The notes under the pieces: model-generated | What the model was told of the DNA's origin: nothing | The model's database searches: none | What the model saw: the letters and a program-made list of their open reading frames with translations, nothing else | From: Saccoglossus kowalevskii | Lineage: Eukaryota > Hemichordata > Enteropneusta > Harrimaniidae | Direction of reading: 5' to 3' | Assembly: GCF_000003605.2 (NCBI RefSeq) | Contig: NW_003140221.1 | Span: 1-20,491 of the forward strand | DNA length: 20,491 nt | Shown: piece after piece, positions 1 to 9,295 of the stretch | How the letters are laid out: each line of letters opens with the position of its first letter | How positions within the stretch are numbered: the first letter of the stretch is position 1 | Translations under genes and position numbers: made by a program

Positions 1-935
1 TTCTACAAACTTTGCACTCATTTTGTACAGCTTTGTACGCAATTTTAAAAGCTGACATCCACTATAGCCGACCGCGAGAGGGAGTTGTGCATTGAAAATA
101 CGTGCAAATTTTAAAACATTATATAAACTTAAATTATCAAAATAACCAGCACGACTTTCTGCTATAAAGGTGTCAAATTTCAATAATAAATTGAAATACA
201 AAAAAATGAGTGATGTCTTTTGCATGTTTGTTTCGGAACCAAACAAAAATGTATTTAACAACCTTGTTAGCTCAAGTAGTCTCCCAAGCAATTACGAGGC
301 ACACCCTATTGATCTTAACTATTGAGACTGGTCCATCACATGATCACACGACTACTGGGATCATTTGATTTCTATTCGAATTGGCGGCCATTTAATGTTT
401 GAAAGTGTTTCGAATTGTCATTCGTTCCACGTGTGTGTTTCGTAAGTTGACCTATGACCTACCCATGCTTCGAAAGTCATTACGATAGTAAACGGCGATT
501 TACGACATATTTATTCACTTTTTCTAACATTTAACGACGAGTCTCGAAAATATAGCAACATATGTCACATTTACATGTAATTTTGCTAACTTTACAACTA
601 CTTTTCACTACTTTGTAATCAGTTTGTTTATCATTTCACGGTTTCATAGTGGTATAATCTGCTAATGTATAAGACTTTTTCAACACCTTTGCTCATTTTT
701 TCTATATTTTTAACCGTGTTGTCGATATTACAATGACTTAGGTAAAATGTATTAGCAAAACCATCTACTTTGCTAATGCTTTTCTTATCGTTTTAGGATG
801 TTTTAGAACATGCTACGGTAAGCTCATAGGGCACTATTCTAATATACGAGACGTTCACTTGCATTTTATTCACTTTCCGTACTTTATAATTTTACGGTTA
901 GATATTACAACAACTTAGTTCAAACATACACGCTA
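1..935 (+). repeat. Monomer U1, divergent edge-type copy
   Basis: This 935-bp copy is phased from the conserved TTCTAC that opens the window. It carries GCGAGAG instead of GCAAGAG at about 73. Extra bases after AATAATAA at about 181-195 break the open frame seen in some other copies. At 475-560 it is the least standard copy in the window (GTCATTACGATAG, then CGACGAGTCTCGAAAA where others have CTATGGGTNTCNATAA). It shares the AATGAGTNATGTC and ACCAAACAAAAA variants with U20, about 17 kb away. The DR1-like site is intact at 448-460. Confidence 0.93.
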
Positions 936-1862
936 TTCTATCAACTTTACACTCACTTTGTACAGCTTTGTACGCAATTTTAATAGCTGACATCCACTAT
1001 AGCCGACCGCAAGAGGGAGTTGTGCATTGAAAATACGTGCAAATTTTTAAACATTCTATAAACTTAAATTATCAAAATAAACAGCGCGACTTTCTACTAT
1101 AAAGGTGTTACATTTCAATAATAAAAATACAAAAAAATGCGTTATGTCTTTTCCATGTTTGTTTCGGAATCAAAAAAATGTATTTCACCAGCTTGTTAGC
1201 TCAAGTAGTCTCCCATTCAATTACTAGCCACGCCCGATAGATGTTATCTTTTGTAACAGGCCCATCACATGTGATCACTCGACTACTGGGATAATTTGAA
1301 ATTTTTCGAATTGGCGGCCATTTAATCTGTGGAAGTGTTTCGAATTGTCATTCGTTTCACGTGTGTCTCTCGTAAGTTGACCTCTGACCTATCTATGCTT
1401 CGGAAGTCAGTACGTAGTAAATGGTAATTACGACATATTAATTCACTTTTCCTAGCATTTAACTATGGGTGTCGATAATATAACAACATAGGTCACATTT
1501 CCATGTAATTTTGCTAACTTTACAACTACTTTTCACTACTTGTAATCAGTTTGTTTATCATTTCACGGTTTCATAGTGGTATAATCTGCTAATGTTTAAG
1601 ACTTTTCCAACACCTTTGCTCATTTATTCTCTATTTTTAACCGTGTTGTCGATATTACAATGACTTAGATAAAATGTATTAGCAAACCCACCTACTTTTC
1701 TAATGCTTTTCCTATCGTTTTAGGATGTTTTAGAACATGCTACGGTAAGCTCATAGGGCACTATTCTAATATACGAGACGTTCACTTGCATTTTATTCAC
1801 TTTCCGTACTTTATAATTTTACGGTTAGATATGACAACAACTTAGTTCAAACATCCACGCTA
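936..1862 (+). repeat. Monomer U2, divergent subfamily shared with U18
   Basis: This 927-bp copy has a set of linked variants otherwise seen mainly in U18, and partly in U20: TATTTCACCAGC, ATTACTAGCCACGCCCG, TAACAGGCCCATC, TTAATCTGTGGAAG and CCTCTGACCTATCTATG. The open frame is interrupted (CGATAGATG at about 1229). The DR1-like site at 1378-1390 is intact with a C spacer instead of A. Confidence 0.95.
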
Positions 1863-2028
1863 TTCTACAAATTTTGCACTCACTTTGTACAGCTTTGTAC
1901 GCAATTTTAATAGCTGACATCCACTATAGCCGACCGCAAGAGGGAGTTGTGCATTGAAAATACGTGCACATTTTTAAACATTCTATAAACTTAAATTATC
2001 AAAATAAGCAGCACGACTTTCTGCTATA

Positions 2029-2213
2029 AAGGTGTTACATTTCAATAATAAAAATACAAAAAAATACTTTATGTCTTTTCCATGTTTGTTTCGGAACCCC
2101 CAAAAAATGTATTTAACAAGCTTGTTAGCTCAAGTAGTCTCCCATGCAATTACGAGGCACGCCCTATTGATCTTAACTTTTGTGACAGGTGCATCACATG
2201 ATCACACGACTAC
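2029..2213 (+). repeat. Internal subrepeat P1 (reference copy, in U3)
   Basis: The first of five diverged subrepeats that make up the monomer, shown here for U3. It opens AAGGTGTTACATTTCAAT, close to the AGGTCACATTTCAAT that opens P3 in the same unit. Further along, TTAGCTCAAGTAG and AATTACGAGG line up with TAAGCTCATAG and AATATACGAGA of P4, and TTAACTTTTGTGAC with TTAACCGTGTTGTC of P3. It needs indels of several bases to align, so this is one of the weaker members. It contains the C/A tract and most of the recurring open frame. Confidence 0.5.
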
Positions 2214-2418
2214 TGGGATCATTTGATTTCTATTCAAATTGGCGGCCATTTAATGTTTGAAAGTGTTTCGAATTGTCATTCGTTTCACGTGTGTCTTTCG
2301 TAAGTTGATCTGTGACCTATCCATGCTTCGAAAGTCAGTACGTTAGTAAACGGCCATTTACGACATATTAATTCGCGTTTCCTAATATTTAACTATGGGT
2401 CTCAATAATATAACAACA
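2214..2418 (+). repeat. Internal subrepeat P2 (reference copy, in U3)
   Basis: About 205 bp. It opens TGGGATCATTTG, resembling the P3 start TAGGTCACATTT. Its last 75 bases align well with the end of P4: TTAATTCACTTTTCC with TTTATTCACTTTCC, then ACAACATAGG with ACAACTTAG (consensus monomer spelling). It holds the E-box and the DR1-like site. The middle aligns poorly and probably carries an insertion of about 25 bp. Confidence 0.6.
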
Positions 2419-2595
2419 TAGGTCACATTTCAATGTAATTTTGCTAACTTTACAACTACTTTTCACTACTTTGTAATCAGTTAGTTTATCATTTCACGGT
2501 TTCATAGTGGTATAATCTGCTAATGTATAAGACTTTTCCAACACATTTGCCCATTTTACTATATTTTTAACCGTGTTGTCGATATTACAATGACT
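2419..2595 (+). repeat. Internal subrepeat P3 (reference copy, in U3)
   Basis: Exactly 177 bp from its TAGG to the next one. It opens TAGGTCACATTT and ends CGATATTACAATGACT. Colinear matches to P4 run along its whole length: ACTACTTTTCAC with CTACTTTTCTAA, ACGGTTTCATAG with ACGGTAAGCTCATAG, CTAATGTATAAGAC with CTAATATACGAGAC, and the shared closing GATAT...ACAA...ACTTAG. Small gaps of 1-3 bases are needed. Confidence 0.8.
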
Positions 2596-2772
2596 TAGGT
2601 AAAATGTATTAGCAAACCCACCTACTTTTCTAATGCTTTTCCTATCGTTTTAGGATGTTTTAGAACATGCTACTGTAAGCTCATAGGGCACTATTGTAAT
2701 ATACGAGACGTTCACTTGCATTTTATTCGCTTTCCATACTTTATAATTTTACGGTTAGATATGACAACAACT
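2596..2772 (+). repeat. Internal subrepeat P4 (reference copy, in U3)
   Basis: 177 bp long, directly after P3 and related to it along its whole length. It opens TAGGTAAAATGT and ends GATATGACAACAACT. By eye, a little over half the positions agree with P3 after small gaps. The second half of P4 is among the least variable parts of the monomer across the window. Confidence 0.8.
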
Positions 2773-2958
2773 TAGTTCAAACATACACGCTATTCTACCA
2801 ACTTTGCACTCACTTTGTACAGCTTTGTACGCAATTTTAATAGCTGACATCCACTATAGCCGACCGCAAGAGGGAGTTGTGCACTGAAAATACGTGCAAA
2901 TTTTTAAACATTCTATAAACTTAAATTATCAAAATAACCAGCACGACTTTCTGCTATA
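2773..2958 (+). repeat. Internal subrepeat P5 (reference copy, U3 into U4)
   Basis: 186 bp. It opens TAGTTCAAACAT, exactly 177 bp after the P4 start. The first third matches P3 (ACTTTGCACTCACTTTGTA with ACTACTTTTCACTACTTTGTA). The rest, with GCCGACCGC and CAAATTTTTAAACATTC, has drifted further. It ends at the AAGG that opens P1 of the next monomer. Confidence 0.6.
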
Positions 2959-3722
2959 AAGGTGTTACATTTCAATAATAAAAATACAAAAAAATACTTT
3001 ATGTCTTTTCCATGTTTGTTTCGGAACCAAAAAAAAATGTATTTAACAAGCTTGTTAGCTCAGGTAGTCTCCCATGCAATTACGAGGCACGCCCTATTAA
3101 TCTTAACTTTTGTGACAGGTCCATCATATGATCACTCGACTACTGGTATCATTTGAATTTTATTCGAATTGGCGGCCATTTAATGTTTGAAAGTGTTTCG
3201 AATTGTCAATCGTTTCACGTGTGTCTTTCGTAAGTTGACCTATGACATATACATGCTTCGAAAGTCAGTTCGTTAGTAGACGGCCGTTTACGACATATTA
3301 ATTCACCATTCCTAACATTTAACTATGGGTCTCAATAATATAACAACATAGGTCACATTTCCATGTAATTTTGCTAACTTTACAACTACTTTTCACTACT
3401 TTGTAATCAGTTTGTTTATAATTTCACGGTTTCATAGTGGTATAATCTGCTAATGTATAAGACTTTTTCAACACATTTGCCCATTTTACTATATTTTTAA
3501 CTGTGTTGTCGATATTACAATGACTTAGGTAAAATGTATTAGCAAACCCACCTACTTTTCTAATGCTTTTCCAATCGTTTTAGGATGTTTTAGAACATGC
3601 TACGGTAAGCTCATAGGGCACTATTCTAATATACGAGACGTTCACTTGCATTTTATTCACTTTCCGTACTTTATAATTTTACGGTTAGATATGACAACAA
3701 CTTAGTTCAAACATACACGCTA
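2793..3722 (+). repeat. Monomer U4, pair partner of U6
   Basis: A 930-bp copy sharing with U6, 1861 bp away, several linked variants: AGTCAGTTCGTTAGTAGACG, CGGCCGTTTACGAC, ATTCACC before the TTCC, GACTTTTTCAACAC and TTAACTGTGTTG. With U5 it shares GCACTGAAAATACG. The second DR1 half-site is broken (TGACAT). The frame at 2962-3156 is open from a GTG. Confidence 0.96.
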
Positions 3723-4653
3723 TTCTACCAACTTTGCACTCACTTTGTACAGCTTTGTACGCAATTTTAATAGCTGACATCCACTATAGCCGACCGCAAG
3801 AGGGAGTTGTGCACTGAAAATACGTGCACATTTTTAAACATTCTATAAACTTAAATTATCAAAATAACCAACACGACTTTTCTGGATATAAAGGTGTTAC
3901 ATTTCAATAATAAGAATACAAAAAATACTTTATGTATTCCATGTTTGTTTCGGAACCAAAAAATATGTATTTAACAAGCTTGTTAGCTCAAGTAGTCTCC
4001 CATGCAATTACGAGGCACGCCCTATTGATCTTAACTTTTGTGCCAGGTCCATCACATGATCACTCGACTACTGGGATCATTTGAATTTTATTCGAATTGG
4101 CGGCCATTTAATGTCTGAAAGTGTTTCGAATTGTCATTCGTATCACGTGTGTCTTTCGTATGTTGACCTATGACCTATCCATGCATCGAAAGTCAGTACG
4201 TTAGTGAACGGCCATTTACGATATATTAATTCACTTTTCCTAACATTTAACTATGGGTCTCAATAATATAACAACATAGGTCACATTTCCATGTAATTTT
4301 GCTAACTTTACAACTACTTGTCACTACTTTGTAAGCAGTTTGTTTATCATTTCACGGATTCATAATGGTATAATCTGCTAATGTATAAGACTTTTCCAAC
4401 ACATTTGCCCATTTTACTATATTTTTAACCGTGTTGTCGATATTACAATGACTTAGGTAAAAATGTATTAGCAAACCCACCTACTTTTTCCAATGCTTTT
4501 TCCTATCGTTTTAAGATGCTTTAGAACATGCTACGGTAAGCTCATAGGGCACTATTCTAATATACGAGACGTTCACTTGCATTTTATTCACTTTCCGTAC
4601 TTTATAATTTTACAGTTAGATATGACAACAACTTAGTTCAAACATACACGCTA
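3723..4653 (+). repeat. Monomer U5, mosaic copy
   Basis: A 931-bp copy combining markers of several types: GATATATT plus CACTTTTCC and CGGATTCAT (D type), with GTAAGCAG (C type). It also has the two-base-shorter TATGTATTCC that breaks the open frame. TTTCTGGATATAAAGG and ATGCATCGAAAG are private. ACAACTACTTGTCAC is shared only with the truncated unit U13. The DR1-like site is intact at 4164-4176. Confidence 0.95.
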
Positions 4654-5582
4654 TTCTACCAACTTTGCACTCACTTTGTACAGCTTTGTACGCAATTTTA
4701 ATAGCTGACATCCACTATAGCCGACCGCAAGAGGGAGTTGTGCATTGAAACTACGTGCACATTTTTAAACATTCTATAAACTTAAATTATCAAAATAACC
4801 AGCACGACTTTCTGCTATAAAGGTGTAACATTTCAATAATAAAAATACAAAAAAATACTTTATGTCTTTTCCATGTTTGCTTCGGAACCAAAAAAAATGT
4901 ATTTAACAAGCTTGTTAGCTCAAGTAGTCTCCCATGCAATTACGAGGCACGCCCTATTGATCTTAACTTTTGTGACAGGTCCATCACAAGATCACTCGAC
5001 TACTGGGATCATTTGAATTTTATTCGAATTGGCGGCCATTTAATGTTTGAATGTGTTTCGAATTATCATTCGTATCACGTGTGTCTTTCGTAAGTTGACC
5101 TATGACCTATCCATGCTTCGAAAGTCAGTTCGTTAGTAGACGGCCGTTTACGACATATTAATTCACCTTTCCTAACATTTAACTATGGGTCTCAATAATA
5201 TAACAACATAGGTCACATTTCCATGTAATTTTGCTAACTTTACAACTACTTTTCACTACTTTGTAATCAGTTTGTTTATCATTTCACGGTTTCATAGTGG
5301 TAAAATCTGCTAATGTATAAGACTTTTTCAACACATTTTCCCATTTTACTATGTTTTTAACTGTGTTGTCGATATTACAATGACTTAGGTAAAACGTATT
5401 AGCAAACCCACCTACTTTTCTAATGCTGTTCCTATCGTTTTAGGATGTTTTAGAACATGCTACGGTAAGCTCATAGGGCACTATTCTAATATACGAGACG
5501 TTCACTTGCATTTTATTCACTTGCCGTACTTTATAATTTTACGGTTAGATATGACAACAACTTAGTTCAAACATACACGCTA
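4654..5582 (+). repeat. Monomer U6, pair partner of U4
   Basis: A 929-bp copy with the U4-type block (TTCGTTAGTAGACGGCCG at about 5109). It shares TGTTTGCTTCGG with its right neighbour U7 and GAAACTACGTG with U8-U11. The C/A tract is one base short (C2A8), which shifts the open frame. The DR1-like site is intact at 5096-5108. Confidence 0.95.
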
Positions 5583-6510
5583 TTCTACCAACTTTGCACT
5601 CACTTTGTACAGCTTTGTACGCAATTTTAATAGCTGACATCCACTATAGCCGACCGCAAGAGGGAGTTGTGCATTGAAAATACGTGCAAATTTTTAAACA
5701 TTCTATAAACTTAAATTATCAAAATAACCAGCACGACTTTCTGCTGTAAATGTGTTACATTTCAATAATAAAAATACAAAAAATACTTTATGTCTTTTCC
5801 ATGTTTGCTTCGGAACCAAAAAAAAAATGTATTTAACAAGCTTGTTAGCTCAAGTAGTCTCCCATGCAATTACGAGGCACGCCCTATTGATCTTAACTTT
5901 TGTGACAGGTCCATAATATGATCACTCGACTACTGGGATCATTTGAATTTTATTCGAATTGGCGGCCATTTAATGTTTGAAAGTGTTTCGAATTGTCAAT
6001 CGTTTCACGTGTGTCTTTCGTAAGTTGACCTATGACCTATCCATGCTTCGAAAGTCAGTACGTTAGTAAACGGCCATTTACGACATATTAATTCACGTTT
6101 CCTGACATTTAACTATGGGGTATCAATAATATAACAACATAGGTCACATTTCCATGTAATTTTGCTAACTTACAACTACTTTCACTACTTTGTAAGCAGT
6201 TTGTTTATCATTTCACGGTTTCATAGTGGTATAATCTGCTAATTTATAAGACTTTTCCAACACATTTGCCCATTTTACTATATTTTAACCGTGTTGTCGA
6301 TATTACAATGACTTAGGTAAAATGTATTAGCAAACCCACCTACTTTTCCAATTCTTTTCCTATCGATTTAGGATGCTTTAGAACATGCTACGGTAAGCTC
6401 ATAGGGCACTATTCTAATATACAAGACGTTCACTTGCATTTTATTCACTTTCCGTACTTTATAATTTTACGGTTAGATATGACAACAACTTAGTTCAAAC
6501 ATACACGCTA
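5583..6510 (+). repeat. Monomer U7, C type (dimer member)
   Basis: A 928-bp copy, first of the C type in the alternating dimer block: TACGACATATT, CACGTTTCC, GTATCAATAAT, ACAACTAC, GTAAGCAG and CGGTTTCAT. Private changes include CTGCTGTAAATGTG and CCATAATATG, the latter putting a stop in the recurring frame. The DR1-like site is intact at 6026-6038. Confidence 0.95.
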
Positions 6511-6931
6511 TTCTACCAATTTTGCACTCACTTTGTACAGCTTTGTACGCAATTTTAATAGCTGACATCCACTATAGCCGACCGCAAGAGGGTGTTGTGC
6601 ATTGAAACTACGTGCACATTTTTAAACATTTTATAAACTTAAATTATCAAAATAACCAGCACGACTTTCTGCTATAAAGGTGTTACATTTCAATAATAAA
6701 AATACTAAAAAATACTTTATGTATTCCATGTTTGTTTCGGAACCAAAAAAAAATGTATTTAACAAGCTTGTTAGCTCAAGTAGTCTCCCATGCAATTACG
6801 AGGCACGCCCTATTGATCTTAACTTTTGCGCCAGGTCCATCACATGATCACACGACTAGTGGGATCATTTGAATTTTATTCGAATTGGCGGCCATTTAAT
6901 GTTTGAAAGTGTTTCGAATTGTCATTCGTAT

Positions 6932-6937
6932 CACGTG
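6932..6937. promoter_or_regulatory. Conserved CACGTG E-box (representative, U8)
   Basis: The palindrome CACGTG is present in all 22 monomers that cover this position, in the context TTTCACGTGTG or TATCACGTGTG. The ATCACGTG form also fits RTCACRTG, the site of basic helix-loop-helix proteins such as yeast Cbf1. The motif and its constancy are seen. Binding is not shown, and a six-base motif inside a repeat is conserved partly by common descent. Confidence 0.5.
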
Positions 6938-6951
6938 TGTCTTTCGTATGT

Positions 6952-6964
6952 TGACCTATGACCT
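6952..6964 (-). promoter_or_regulatory. DR1-like TGACCT direct repeat (representative, U8)
   Basis: TGACCT, one base, TGACCT: on the minus strand this is AGGTCA N AGGTCA, the direct-repeat-1 layout used by RXR, HNF4 and COUP-type nuclear receptors of animals. Both half-sites are intact in 17 of 22 copies; starts are 448, 1378, 4164, 5096, 6026, 6952, 7880, 8808, 9737, 10669, 11335, 12265, 13198, 14129, 15985, 16915 and 19713. The spacer is A in most and C in U2, U18 and U22. A further AGGTCA half-site lies about 110 bp downstream on the plus strand (7066-7071 in U8). Function is unproven. Confidence 0.45.
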
Positions 6965-7438
6965 ATCCATGCTTCGAAAGTCAGTACGTTAATAAACGGC
7001 CATTTACGATATATTAATTCACTTTTCCTAACATTTAACTATGGGTGTCGATAATATAACAACATAGGTCACATTTCCATGTAATTTTGCTAACTTTGCA
7101 ACCACTTTTCACTACTTTGTAATCAGTTTGTTTATCATTTCACGGATTCATAGTGGTATAATATGCTAATGTATAAGACTTTTCCAACACATTTGCCCAA
7201 TTTACTATAATTTTAACCGTGTTGTCGATATTACAATGACTTAGGTAAAATGTATTAGCAAACCCACCAACTTTTCCAATGCTTTTCCTATCGTTTTAGG
7301 ATGCTTTAGAACATGCTACGGTAAGCTCATAGGGCACTATTCTAATATACGAGACGTTCACTTGCATTTTATTCACTTTCCGTACTTTATAATTTTACGG
7401 TTAGATATGACAACAACTTAGTTCAAACATACACGCTA

Positions 7439-8366
7439 TTCTACCAACTTTGCACTCACTTTGTACAGCTCTGTACGCAATTTTAATAGCTGACATCCAC
7501 TATAGCCGACCGCAAGAGGGAGTTGTGCATTGAAACTACGTGCACATTTTTAAACATTCTATAAACTTAAATAATTAAAATAACCAGCACGACTTTCTGC
7601 TATAAAGGTGTTACATTTCAATAATAAAAATACAAAAAAATACTTTATGTATTCCATGTTTGTTTCGGAACCCCAAAAAAATGTATTTAACAAGCTGGTT
7701 AGCTCAAGTAGTCTCCCATGCAATTACGAGGCACGCCCTATTGATCTTAACTTTTGTGTCAGGTCCATCACATGATCACTCGACTACTGGGATGATTTGA
7801 ATTTTATTCGAATTTGCGGCCATTTAATGTTTGAAAGTGTTTCGAATTGTCATTCGTATCACGTGTGTATTTCGTATGTTGACCTATGACCTATCCATGC
7901 TTCGAAAGTCAGTACGTTAGTAAACGGCCATTTACGACATATTAATTCGCGTTTCCTAACATTTAACTATGGGTATCAATAATATAACAACATAGGTCAC
8001 ATTTCCATGTAATTTTGCTAACTTTACAACTACTTTTCACTACTTTGTATGCAGTTTGTTTATCATTTCACGGTTTCATAGTGGTATAATCTGCTAATGT
8101 ATAAGACTTTTCCAACACATTTGCCCATTATACTATATTTTTAACCGTGTTGTCGATATTACAATGACTTAGGTAAAATGTATTAGCAAACCCACCTACT
8201 TTTCCAATGCTTTTCCTATCGTTTTAGGATGCTTTAGGACATGCTACGGTAAGCTCATTGGGCAATATTCTAATATACGAGACGTTCACTTGCATTTTAT
8301 TCACTTTCCGTACTTAATAATTTTACAGTTAGATATGACAACAACTTACTTCAAACATAAACGCTA
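7439..8366 (+). repeat. Monomer U9, C type, twin of U11
   Basis: A 928-bp C-type copy. Three more variants are shared with U11, 1857 bp away, and not with U7: CAGCTCTGTAC, GGGCAATATTC and AACTTACTTCAAAC. This makes U9-U10 and U11-U12 the youngest-looking dimers. Private changes include GAATTTGCGGCC, which loses the usual TGGCGG, and GTGTGTATTTCG. The DR1-like site is intact at 7880-7892. Confidence 0.95.
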
Positions 8367-9295
8367 TTCTACCAACTTTGCACTCACTTTGTACAGCTTT
8401 GTACGCAATTTTAATAGCTGACATCCACTATAGCCGACCGCAAGAGGGAGTTGTGCTTTGAAACTACGTGCACATTTTTAAACATTCTATAAACTTAAAT
8501 TATCAAAATAACCAGCACGACTTTCTGCTGTAAAGGTGTTACATTTCAATAATAAAAATACAAAAACATACTTTATGTCTTTTCCATGTTTGTTTCGGAA
8601 CCAAAAAAATGTATTTAACAAGCTTGTTAGCTCAAGTAGTCTCCCATGCAATTACGAGGCTCGCCCTATTGATCTTAACTTTTGTGACAGGAACATCACA
8701 TGATCACTCGACTACTGGGATCATTTGAATTTTATTCGAATTGGCGGCCATTTAATGTTTGAAAGTGTATCGAATTGTCATTCGTATCACGTGTGTCTTT
8801 CGTATGTTGACCTATGACCTATCCATGCTTCGAAAGTCAGTACGTTAATAAATGGCCATTTACGATATATTAATTCACTTTTCCTAACATTTAACTATGG
8901 GTGTCGATAATATAACAACATAGGTCACATTTCCATGTAATTTTGCTAACTTTGCAACCACTTTTCACTACTTTGTAATCAGTTTGTTTATCATTTCACG
9001 GATTCATAGTGGTATAATCTGCTAATATATGAGGCTTTTCCAACACATTTGCTCATTATTTCTATATTTTTAACTGTGGGGTCGATATTACAATGACTTA
9101 GGTAAAATGTATTAGCAAACCCACCTAATTTTCTAACGCTTTTCCTATCGTTTTAGGATGCTTTAGAACATGCTACGGTAAGCTCATAGGGCACTATTCT
9201 AATATACGAGACGTTCACTTGCATTTTATTCACTTTCCGTACTTTATAATTTTACGGTTAGATATGACAACAACTTAGTTCAAACATACACGCTA
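8367..9295 (+). repeat. Monomer U10, D type with ATATATGAGGC variant
   Basis: A 929-bp D-type copy and the first to carry the linked pair GCTAATATATGAGGC and CTGTGGGGTCG, also found in U12, U14, U15 and U17. CCTAATTTTCTAACGC is shared with U14. Private changes are TGCTTTGAAAC, GGCTCGCCC and ACAGGAACATC. The DR1-like site is intact at 8808-8820. Confidence 0.95.

Larger units (their letters stand above)
1863..2792 (+). repeat. Monomer U3, standard length
   Basis: A 930-bp copy with few private changes: AATAAGCAGC at about 2004, AGTTAGTTT at about 2479 and CTACTGTAAG at about 2670. Its C/A tract is C5A6. The DR1-like site is damaged (TGATCT then TGACCT). The 64-codon frame at 2032-2226 is open but starts with GTG. 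I use this copy as the reference for the internal subrepeats because their 177-bp spacing is exact here. Confidence 0.96.
6511..7438 (+). repeat. Monomer U8, D type (dimer member)
   Basis: A 928-bp copy, first of the D type: TACGATATATT, CACTTTTCC, GTGTCGATAAT, TTTGCAACCAC, GTAATCAG and CGGATTCAT. It shares ACGTTAATAAACGG with U10. TATGTATTCC breaks the open frame. Its subrepeat starts also sit exactly 177 bp apart (7065, 7242, 7419). E-box at 6932-6937 and DR1-like site at 6952-6964. Confidence 0.95.

Noticed and set aside
2032-2226. Recurring 64-codon open frame as a real small gene
   Set aside because: It appears only because the monomers are homologous. It starts with GTG in all but one copy, is frameshifted or stopped in most monomers, and shows no recognisable domain or codon-like pattern of change.
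2020-2241. The P1 region as a 222-bp inserted mobile element with end repeats
   Set aside because: The similar ends (CATTTCAATAATAAA and CATTTGAATTTTATT) are better explained as the starts of two subrepeats, and internal matches to P3 and P4 are visible. No target duplication is clear.
2596-2600. Telomere-like TTAGG words
   Set aside because: They occur singly (CTTAGGTAAA, TTTTAGGATG) and never in tandem.
4161-4240. Point-centromere layout (CDEI with a CDEIII-like partner)
   Set aside because: ATCACGTG fits CDEI, but no CDEIII-like sequence lies at the required distance, and a long satellite array is not a point centromere.
6880-6900. CENP-B box in TTCGAATTGGCGGCC
   Set aside because: It begins with TTCG, but the spacing and the CGGG part of the known box do not match. 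The other TTCG contexts (TTCGGAACC, TTCGAAAGTC) also fail.
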